Virus record (IMG/VR): IMGVR_UViG_3300011116_000478
Location: 1 to 27,937 of that record
Length of the DNA: 27,937 bases
Reading direction: 5' to 3' (one strand)
Source of the DNA: a virus
Under the pieces are notes generated by a model, which saw nothing but the letters and a program-made list of their open reading frames with translations, was not told the DNA's origin and searched no databases. The translations under genes were made by a program, and so were the position numbers. Positions 22,180 to 27,937 of the stretch are shown here, piece by piece; position 1 is the first letter of the stretch; each line of letters starts with the position of its first letter.

Positions 22180-22464
22180 ATGGCTATCCAAGCTACAGGA
22201 CCTTTTACATCTTGGTCTCTATCTGATCAGGAGATTATTTCCGGGTCAGTTCTTTCCTTTACACAGAAACAAGTTATCCAGAATCAGCGAGCCCAAGTTG
22301 CTGAACAGATCCTAGGACTTGTATTTGATCCTCTGAATCCTGTTCAATTTGCACAAGATGACGCTCACCTAAAAGGTCAACTTGCTGCATTTAACTATCT
22401 TCTCCTTCTGTCTGATGAATCTGAGACTGCATTGAAAGCTATGCAATCCGCTCAGAACTCTTAA
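22180..22464 (+). CDS. 94-aa head-region hypothetical protein
   Basis: Starts at the base directly after the portal stop, with AAGGA inside the end of the portal gene. It begins MAIQATGPFTSWSLSDQEII and is mostly helical, with a hydrophobic run (AAFNYLLLLSDESETALKAM) near the end. Its position between portal and scaffold suggests a minor head or assembly protein. No family is recognised. Confidence 0.75.
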   Translation: MAIQATGPFTSWSLSDQEIISGSVLSFTQKQVIQNQRAQVAEQILGLVFDPLNPVQFAQDDAHLKGQLAAFNYLLLLSDESETALKAMQSAQNS

Positions 22465-22494
22465 CTTCTTAATCAATCCTTCTAGGAAACAATC

Positions 22495-23271
22495 ATGTCT
22501 ATCTTCCAAACTCTTTTCGGTACAACTCCAGCTACTCCTCAGAATCCTGCACCATCTGCACCAACAGGTGTTGCTAATCCTGGACAACCTTTGCCAGGAA
22601 CTCAGTCTTCACAGCAAACTGCTCCTAATGGTACAGTTCCTTCACAATCACAAGTGATGAACCCTGATCCAAATGCTCAAACTCAGACGACAGCGTCCCC
22701 ATTGGAGGCATTCAAAGACGTTTGGCAAACTCCAGCTACTGATCCAAATGCTGCAACTCCTCAAGGAATGTTTGCTAATTTAGATCCAGCAAAGCTGATG
22801 CAATCTGCCAAGCAAGTAGATTTCACAAAAGCTGTAACTCCTGAGATGCTTGCTCAGATTCAGGCTGGTGGGCCAGAAGCAATGTCTGCAATGGTTCAAG
22901 CTATGAATAATGTTGCACAAATGGGTTACGCTCAGTCAGCTATTGCAACTACAAAGATTGTTGAACAAGCACTTGCTAAATCCAAAGAGCAGTATGATGC
23001 TCAACTTCCAACAATGGTAAAGAAGTTTTCTGCTACAGAAGCTACACTTGCCAACAATCCGCTCCTTCAAAATCCTGCTATTCGCCCAGTTTACGAAGCC
23101 GTACAATCCCAACTTTTGCTTAAGAATCCTAATGCAACAACTGCCGAGATTCAGCAACAAGTTGGTGACTTCTTCTCTGCAATGGGAGCTGCGTTTGCCC
23201 CACCTGCACCTCAAACAGCTCAACAAAAAGCTGCAAGGACTGAAGAAGATTGGAGCAAATTTCTGGGCTAA
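22495..23271 (+). CDS. Probable capsid scaffold protein
   Basis: A 258-aa protein with a Pro/Gln/Thr/Ala-rich, probably disordered first third (for example PATPQNPAPSAPTG), then long helices (for example TPEMLAQIQAGGPEAMSAMV at about 117-136) and an acidic/basic short end (ARTEEDWSKFLG). These features and the place just ahead of the capsid genes fit a scaffolding protein, whose C-terminal residues usually touch the coat. No protease motif is visible. AGGAAACAATC precedes the ATG. Alternative: a minor head protein. Confidence 0.72.
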   Translation: MSIFQTLFGTTPATPQNPAPSAPTGVANPGQPLPGTQSSQQTAPNGTVPSQSQVMNPDPNAQTQTTASPLEAFKDVWQTPATDPNAATPQGMFANLDPAKLMQSAKQVDFTKAVTPEMLAQIQAGGPEAMSAMVQAMNNVAQMGYAQSAIATTKIVEQALAKSKEQYDAQLPTMVKKFSATEATLANNPLLQNPAIRPVYEAVQSQLLLKNPNATTAEIQQQVGDFFSAMGAAFAPPAPQTAQQKAARTEEDWSKFLG

Positions 23272-23294
23272 CATTTTATATTTATCAACATATT

Positions 23295-23308
23295 CTCCCT
23301 AATGGGAG
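23295..23308 (+). promoter_or_regulatory. Small hairpin in the leader of the decoration gene
   Basis: CTCCC and GGGAG pair around a TAAT loop in the 50-nt gap after the scaffold stop, a few nt before an AAAGGAAA ribosome site. It may stabilise a processed 5' end or limit read-through. There is no T tract, so a terminator is unlikely. Confidence 0.4.
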
Positions 23309-23323
23309 GCAAAGGAAATTATC

Positions 23324-23983
23324 ATGGGTATTCTAAAAAGTGCTGTCTATGACGGCTCACTGTTGCGTCAAATGCAACAAGGTGATGTTCTTGCAGGTGC
23401 AGAAATTATTCCTGCTACTATTGCAACCAATGCGATCACTATTACAGGTGCTCAACTTGGTTCTGGTATCATTCAGCGAACAACTACTGGCGCTGGTACT
23501 GATACTATTGATACTGCTGCAAACATTATTGCTGCTCTTATCTCTGGTATCGGTTTGACTGGGATTCAAAATGGTACAACGTGGCGCTGTAAGTGGATTC
23601 AGAATGCTGCGTTTGCTATTACAGTTGCGGCAACAGCTAATACAGGTGTTACAGTTACTAGTGGCACTATTAATGCATCGTCGGTAAAAGATTTCTTGGT
23701 TACTGTTGTTAATGGTACTCCAGCTTCTTCTGTCCAAGCTACTACTGTTAATGCATCTGCTGTGATTTCTGGCCTTACTGGTGCACAAGTTGCTGCTCTG
23801 TCTGTAGGTATGATTGTTACCAATGCTGTTGCTGGTTTGCAAGGTACTACAATTATCTCTCTTAACCAAGCTGCTGGTACAGTTACTCTTTCTGGTAACG
23901 CTAATGCTACCAACACAACTGCTGTAACTGTGAATTTCTCTCCAGTTATTACAGTGGCTGGTATTGGCCAAGGCTTGCTGTAA
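23324..23983 (+). CDS. Probable head decoration/structural protein
   Basis: A 219-aa protein rich in Thr, Ala, Val and Gly with alternating beta pattern. Its first two thirds (for example ITITGAQLGSGIIQRTTTGA, then NAAFAITVAATANTGVTVTSG) resemble decoration-type proteins encoded just ahead of phage major capsid genes. The last third (SVGMIVTNAVAGLQGTTIIS, then AGTVTLSGNANAT) is a repeat-like beta domain also suggested in the capsid protein. Codon choice (GGT, GCT, ACT, CGT) is strongly biased, as for highly expressed genes. An AAAGGAAA site precedes the ATG. It probably sits on the outer capsid surface. Confidence 0.68.
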   Translation: MGILKSAVYDGSLLRQMQQGDVLAGAEIIPATIATNAITITGAQLGSGIIQRTTTGAGTDTIDTAANIIAALISGIGLTGIQNGTTWRCKWIQNAAFAITVAATANTGVTVTSGTINASSVKDFLVTVVNGTPASSVQATTVNASAVISGLTGAQVAALSVGMIVTNAVAGLQGTTIISLNQAAGTVTLSGNANATNTTAVTVNFSPVITVAGIGQGLL

Positions 23984-24026
23984 TACCTACTCTCCCACTA
24001 TTCTATCTATATAAAGGAAAACTATC

Positions 24027-25259
24027 ATGTCTACTGGTATCTTTACCTCTGGCGTTCTTACCCAAGATCTTGCCAAAAAGTCATTTGCATCGATGATTAC
24101 TCGTCTGATGCCAAATGGTACAGCTCCTCTATTTGGTATGACTTCAATGTTGCCAAGTGATACAGCTGTGCAAACTGAACATGGCTTCTTTACAAAGACC
24201 ATGTTGTTTCCACAATTGACAATTGGCGCTGGCGGTCAAACTTCTACCGACACAACTTTCACAGTTACTTCTACAACTAACGTGCTGCCTGGCATGATTA
24301 TGCGTGTAGATTCTTCTGGTGAAAACATTATCATCAACAGTGTTATCTCTGGTACACAAGTTTCTGTGACTCGTGCAGTTGGTACAGTTGCCGCCGCTTC
24401 GATTGCTGCTACAGTTAACTGTTACCAAGTTGGTAATGCTTACGAAGAAGCTTCGCTGCGTCCACAGTCTCTGATTATCAATCCAGTTCGTGTTACTAAT
24501 CTGACTCAGATTTTCCGTAACACTTGGGCAATCTCTGATACAGTTCGTACAACAATGATGATTGCAGGCGAAACTAACGTCGCTGAATCTCGTCAAGATT
24601 GTGCTGGTTTCCATGCAGCTGATATTGAGAAAGCTCTGTTCTTTGGTCAGAAATCTCAAGGTGTTCGTAATGGTCAACCTTTCCGCACAATGGATGGTTT
24701 GATCAATATTGTCGGGAATCTGTCTTACTATCCATCATATTATTCTGCTGTTAACGTGAATACTGCTGGTGGTACTACAAACTACACCCAGCTCGAAGGT
24801 TTCCTGGATCCAGTATTTAACCAAGCTACCGATCCTAAGGTTGCCAATGAACGTGTGTTGTTTGTCGGTGGTACAGCCAAACGAGTGATTAATAACATTG
24901 GCCGATTGAATGGTACTTACTACATCGTTGATGGTCAAACTTCTTACGGTTTGCAATTCAGTACTTTCAAGACTGCTCGTGGTACTTTCCGTATGGTTGA
25001 GCATCCACTGTTTAACTCGAATACTTCTTGGTCTAAGATGGCAGTTGCAGTAGATCTGTCTACATTCCGAGTTGCTTATTTGGGCGATCGTAAAACTCAG
25101 AACAAGGAATTTAATATTCCTGAAGCTGGTGATATGGATGTGTCTGATAATGGTATCGACGCAGTTGGTGGTACTCTGACAACTGAAATGACTTGTGTTG
25201 TTAAGAATCCTCCAGCTAACTCGATCATCTACAATCTGACAGCCGCCGCAGCAGGCTGA
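24027..25259 (+). CDS. Major capsid protein
   Basis: A 410-aa coat protein. The N-terminus, MSTGIFTSGVLTQDLAKKSF, leads to a beta-rich part at about 70-135 that could be an inserted domain (TSTDTTFTVTSTTNVLPGMI). Then comes a region typical of SU10/DUF5309-type coats: ESRQDCAGFHAADIEKALFF, GQKSQGVRNGQP and MDGLI at about 188-232. The C-terminal part contains FSTFKTARGTFRMVEHPLFN and ends in TAAAAG. Codon bias is the strongest in the window, as expected for the most abundant virion protein. AAAGGAAAA precedes the start. Position after scaffold and decoration genes is canonical. Confidence 0.88.
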   Translation: MSTGIFTSGVLTQDLAKKSFASMITRLMPNGTAPLFGMTSMLPSDTAVQTEHGFFTKTMLFPQLTIGAGGQTSTDTTFTVTSTTNVLPGMIMRVDSSGENIIINSVISGTQVSVTRAVGTVAAASIAATVNCYQVGNAYEEASLRPQSLIINPVRVTNLTQIFRNTWAISDTVRTTMMIAGETNVAESRQDCAGFHAADIEKALFFGQKSQGVRNGQPFRTMDGLINIVGNLSYYPSYYSAVNVNTAGGTTNYTQLEGFLDPVFNQATDPKVANERVLFVGGTAKRVINNIGRLNGTYYIVDGQTSYGLQFSTFKTARGTFRMVEHPLFNSNTSWSKMAVAVDLSTFRVAYLGDRKTQNKEFNIPEAGDMDVSDNGIDAVGGTLTTEMTCVVKNPPANSIIYNLTAAAAG

Positions 25260-25270
25260 TTTTCAAACCC

Positions 25271-25301
25271 TTGGGCTAGGTATATGAGGTATCTAGCCCA
25301 A
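25271..25301 (+). terminator. Strong hairpin after the major capsid gene
   Basis: TTGGGCTAGGTA (25271-25282) pairs with TATCTAGCCCAA (25290-25301), 12 bp with one G-T, around a 7-nt loop. It begins 11 nt after the capsid stop. No T tract follows (ATCTAACAATCC), so it is more likely an mRNA-stabilising or processing structure, or a leaky terminator, than a full stop. Confidence 0.6.
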
Positions 25302-25326
25302 TCTAACAATCCTTAGGAAAACAATC

Positions 25327-25722
25327 ATGGCTACTCTAAATGTTTATAAGTGCACAATCCCATCTTGCAATTTCATCTTCGCTAACGGTAAACCAGCAAT
25401 CTTTATCTCAGGTGTTTACCGTACAGATATTGACTGGGAGATTGCAGAACTAGATAAAGAAGTTAAGTCTGGGCACCCTCATATCTATGTTGACTCTTCT
25501 GAAGCAACTATTGAATCTGAGATGGTTGATCCAATGAATGCTTTGCGCGCTAAGATTATTGAAGAGTTTGTGGCATCTCAGAAAGCTGCAACTAACCCAG
25601 ATAATAATATGGGCACATCTACACAAGGTGCAGTTATTCCAACTAATAGTCGTGATATTGCATCAGCAGCTGCTGGAGGATCTGGAGAGGCCAGGTTGGT
25701 TAATCTTCCTAAGAAATCTTGA
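25327..25722 (+). CDS. 131-aa head or neck hypothetical protein
   Basis: A protein with a compact beta-rich N-terminal domain (MATLNVYKCTIPSCNFIFAN, then GKPAIFISGVYRTDIDWE) of about 60 residues, with two Cys at 9 and 14, followed by an acidic linker and helix (NALRAKIIEEFVASQKAAT) and a low-complexity tail. It follows the capsid gene and precedes a neck protein, so a minor head or completion role is likely. AGGAAAACAATC precedes the ATG. No family is recognised. Confidence 0.75.
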   Translation: MATLNVYKCTIPSCNFIFANGKPAIFISGVYRTDIDWEIAELDKEVKSGHPHIYVDSSEATIESEMVDPMNALRAKIIEEFVASQKAATNPDNNMGTSTQGAVIPTNSRDIASAAAGGSGEARLVNLPKKS

Positions 25723-25749
25723 TGCCTAGATTCTAATCTATATAAATCT

Positions 25750-25789
25750 AAGAGGGGCTTGTGGAATCTAATTCCCGGTCCCTTTTCTT
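25750..25789 (+). terminator. Intrinsic terminator candidate
   Basis: AAGAGGGGC (25750-25758) can pair with GTCCCTTTT (25778-25786), 9 bp with two G-U pairs, and an inner stem GGAAT/ATTCC (25763-25767 with 25771-25775) stacks inside. TTTTCTT closes the 3' side. It lies between the 131-aa gene and the neck gene and could reduce expression of the tail genes relative to capsid. Confidence 0.6.
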
Positions 25790-25802
25790 ACGGGTAAATA
25801 TT

Positions 25803-26393
25803 ATGACTCTGACTGAACTTATCCAGGAGGTGTATACTATTACTGGTCGTCCAGATCAGGTAGATGTTACACTCTCTGCAATTAAATCTGCAACTCTCAA
25901 AGCTCACCACTCAGACTATTATTATAAAGATATGTTTGAAACAGGAGTTGCATTTGATACAGCTGATTATATTCAAGCGCTAGATTATCGTTCAGTTCTT
26001 CCACGATATCGTGCTTTGAAATATCTGCGTAAGTATGATATTACCTCAGGCACACCTGGAAAACTCCTGGATATCCTTGTACCTGAACAGGTTATGGATG
26101 ATTACAAGGTACAGAGGGGAGATGTATGTTACGTTGCAGGAGCTTTCATTCAGATCAATTCAAGGACAGCTGAACAATATTATCTATGGGGAACTTATAT
26201 CAATCCAGATATTACAACATCTGGCTATGATTCATGGATTGCTGTAGATCATCCATATGCAATTATTTATGAGGCTGCCGGAACTGTATTCAAAGCGATC
26301 GGTAAAGATGAAGAAGCTGCTACTTATAAAATGTTGGCTCTTGAGAATATTAGCCTCATTAAACTATCTAATGTCACAGCTGTTGGCTATTGA
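25803..26393 (+). CDS. Head-tail connector / neck protein
   Basis: A 196-aa protein starting MTLTELIQEVYTITGRPDQV, a beginning typical of phage head-tail adaptor proteins (helix then TGRPD turn). An AIKSATLKAHHSDYYYKDMF helix follows at about 28-47. The remainder is beta-rich. The frame opens 14 codons earlier at a GTG (25761), but that codon lies inside the terminator stem and the sequence before the ATG is not protein-like, so I use 25803. The ribosome site is weak (GGGTAAATATT). It probably sits below the portal and receives the tail. Confidence 0.7.
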   Translation: MTLTELIQEVYTITGRPDQVDVTLSAIKSATLKAHHSDYYYKDMFETGVAFDTADYIQALDYRSVLPRYRALKYLRKYDITSGTPGKLLDILVPEQVMDDYKVQRGDVCYVAGAFIQINSRTAEQYYLWGTYINPDITTSGYDSWIAVDHPYAIIYEAAGTVFKAIGKDEEAATYKMLALENISLIKLSNVTAVGY

Positions 26394-26403
26394 AAGGAAC
26401 ATC

Positions 26404-27937
26404 ATGACTTCTATTTTTGGTGGGAACATTCCAGCTACAACCAAAAGCACTCCAGGTACTATCAATGTGAAAGATTATCCTTATAGTGCTAAGGGTGATG
26501 GAGTAACTAATGATTCTGCTGCAATTGTAGCAGCCTGTACAGCTAATCCTAACGCAGAGATTATTGTTCCAGTAGGTGATTATATCATTGATAACACTGC
26601 TGGATACATGACAATCACGAATTTCAATGGAGTGCTGCGATTCCTAGGTAAGTCTCGCCTTATTGGTAAGAGTAACACTCAAGGTATCATTTGGTTTAAT
26701 GGTGGAAATGGAGCAGTTATCCATAATCTTACAGTTAATTTTGTAACTCCAACAACAGTAAGAACAGGAGCTAAGGAGTGTATCTGGTTTACCTCAACAA
26801 CTGATACAACCATTCACGATACAGTTGTAGAAGATTCGGCTGCGGCAGGTGTTCTTTTCAAAGAATGTATCCGACCTAAGGCTTTTAATACAACTATTCT
26901 TCTTAGTCAAGCTGACGGTTTGCACTTTGCTAACTGCCAAGATTCTCAAACTGTAGGTTTGACAACTGTATCTACAGGTGATGATGCATTGGCTGTTGTT
27001 AATTATGCGTCTCTGGCAGCTTACACAGGAGCAGTTGCCACAAATATCAGAGTTAAGAATTCTAAAGCCCGCGGCATTGCAGTTGTAGGTCAGTCAGATG
27101 TTGTTATTACAGACTTTGAAGTTGATGGCACAGCTTCCTCAGGAGTTCTTGTAGCATACGATTCTACATATGCTACCCGAGTTCCAGATAATGTATCTAT
27201 CTCAGGCGGAATCGTTAAGAATGCTGGATCAATTTTACCTAATGTAGGTAATCAATATGGCGTAGAGTATAGTGGAGTAACCTCTATAACTCTTGCAGAC
27301 ATTAAAATAGTAGGATCTAAGACACGAGGAGTTGGCGGTATTACAGCAGCTGGAGGTACAGCTAATATTTCTGACATTACAGTAGATACCCCTCTTAATC
27401 AAAATGGTTTTAATATCTCTGCTACAACTCTTTTTGTGGACAATCTTGTAGCTCTGAATACTCCATCTACAGGTGTCTATATCACAGGCTGTACCGATCT
27501 TGTAGCAACTAATCTTAAAGCTTTTAACTGCTCTAAGACAGATGCTTTGCATCGTGCAATTACATTTGAAAATAATACAAATCTTAATGTCAATGGTGTA
27601 CATATTGTAGATTCCCAAGGTACTGCTACAGGTTATATTTGCGGATCTTATGGAAATACATCTGGATTTATTAACAACGTACAATTCACCATTGCTGCTA
27701 CTCAAGCTCCTTCGATTGAGAACTATTCATATCCAGGTGTAGTTGTAGGTATTAATTATTTGGATGAAGGTGGGCGAATGGGATTTAGATTCGCAGACTT
27801 CCTTATCGGATATGCTTCTGCAATTCCAACAACACTTGCTTGGAAAAAAGGTGATAGACTTTTCAACTCTAACCCAACAGTTGGTCAACCTAAATCTTGG
27901 GTATGTACAGCTGCTGGAACACCTGGAACTTGGGTAA
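26404..27937 (+). CDS. Beta-helix tailspike, pectate-lyase-like, partial
   Basis: At least 511 residues; the C-terminus lies beyond the window. After a short N-terminal arm, residues 21-42 (NVKDYPYSAKGDGVTNDSAA) form the standard entry of the pectate-lyase/glycosidase beta-helix superfamily. Repeated short strands with Asn, Val, Ile and Gly follow through about residue 440 (for example DVVITDFEVDGTASSGV). Near the right edge, DRLFNSNPTVGQPKSWVCTA followed by AGTPGTW resembles the end domain of many phage spikes. Catalytic residues cannot be fixed by eye. AAAGGAACATC precedes the ATG. It probably binds or degrades a surface polysaccharide. Confidence 0.85.
   Translation, partial: MTSIFGGNIPATTKSTPGTINVKDYPYSAKGDGVTNDSAAIVAACTANPNAEIIVPVGDYIIDNTAGYMTITNFNGVLRFLGKSRLIGKSNTQGIIWFNGGNGAVIHNLTVNFVTPTTVRTGAKECIWFTSTTDTTIHDTVVEDSAAAGVLFKECIRPKAFNTTILLSQADGLHFANCQDSQTVGLTTVSTGDDALAVVNYASLAAYTGAVATNIRVKNSKARGIAVVGQSDVVITDFEVDGTASSGVLVAYDSTYATRVPDNVSISGGIVKNAGSILPNVGNQYGVEYSGVTSITLADIKIVGSKTRGVGGITAAGGTANISDITVDTPLNQNGFNISATTLFVDNLVALNTPSTGVYITGCTDLVATNLKAFNCSKTDALHRAITFENNTNLNVNGVHIVDSQGTATGYICGSYGNTSGFINNVQFTIAATQAPSIENYSYPGVVVGINYLDEGGRMGFRFADFLIGYASAIPTTLAWKKGDRLFNSNPTVGQPKSWVCTAAGTPGTWV

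Noticed and set aside
23357-23971. 204-aa antisense frame under the decoration gene
   Set aside because: Its Ser/Asn/Cys/Arg-rich composition is the mirror of a biased, repetitive sense gene, and it has no ribosome site.
17167-25746. Recurring CTATATAA(A/T) at 17167, 24007 and 25738 as a late promoter
   Set aside because: The copy at 24007 lies only 12-20 nt before a start codon and overlaps the ribosome site region, leaving no room for a leader; three matches in AT-rich intergenic DNA are not enough.
27235-27705. 156-aa minus-strand frame inside the tailspike gene
   Set aside because: Cys-, Ser- and Ile-rich shadow of the beta-helix repeats; the sense gene is intact throughout.
1-27937. 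CRISPR arrays, tRNA genes, integrase or insertion sequences
   Set aside because: I looked for direct repeats with spacers, cloverleaf-like stems with CCA ends and recombinase motifs and saw none; the only tandem array is the 7-bp repeat at 16343-16391, too short for CRISPR.

Overview
This window looks like about 28 kb of an AT-rich tailed-bacteriophage genome (Caudoviricetes) in two divergent blocks. The left block, positions 1 to about 16200, lies entirely on the minus strand and carries replication, recombination, nucleotide metabolism and many tiny unknown genes. The right block, from about 16500 to the end, lies entirely on the plus strand and carries DNA packaging, head assembly and the first tail or receptor genes. 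Genes are tightly packed, often overlap by 1 to 11 nt, and nearly all have purine-rich Shine-Dalgarno sequences (GGAG or AAGGA). Two TTGACA promoters with 17-nt spacers suggest a host with an ordinary sigma-70-type RNA polymerase, probably a Gram-negative bacterium; the host cannot be named from the sequence. No integrase, tRNA, rRNA or CRISPR array is visible.

Left block, in the direction of transcription (high to low coordinates). Near the divergence point lie a 66-aa gene and a 219-aa gene. A roughly 450-bp non-coding stretch follows, with two AGA-G9 tracts flanking a 13-bp inverted repeat and a sigma-70-like promoter. That promoter reads into a run of small genes: a 65-aa protein, a T4 endonuclease V (DenV)-like pyrimidine-dimer glycosylase, many 40-120-aa proteins of unknown function (including three that share an MPDIY start and look like paralogues), a 336-aa unknown protein, a 44-aa membrane protein and an SF1 helicase of RecD/Dda type. 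A second promoter near 9080 then drives a 212-aa protein, several small genes, a Cas4/RecB-like PD-(D/E)XK nuclease with a probable Fe-S cluster, a Sak4/RecA-like ATPase, a MazZ-like dATP/dGTP pyrophosphohydrolase, a possible ssDNA-binding protein, a family A DNA polymerase with proofreading motifs, and a P-loop primase/helicase-like protein cut by the window edge.

Right block. Just after a repeat-rich intergenic region (phased TGTAACA motifs, a seven-copy AACATNN heptamer array and a G8 tract) comes a free-standing HNH endonuclease of mobile-element type. It is followed by the terminase small subunit, a 54-aa protein, the terminase large subunit, a protein with an HEITH zinc-protease motif, portal, a 94-aa protein, a scaffold-like protein, a decoration-type protein, the major capsid protein, a 131-aa protein, a neck/adaptor protein and a beta-helix tailspike (pectate-lyase-like, possible depolymerase) that runs off the right edge.

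The items most worth a second look are the MPDIY mini-family, the repeat-rich region at the divergence point, the paired 212/219-aa proteins, the HEITH protein between terminase and portal, and the unusual catalytic motifs of the polymerase. Family names come from motif recognition only; no database search was possible.
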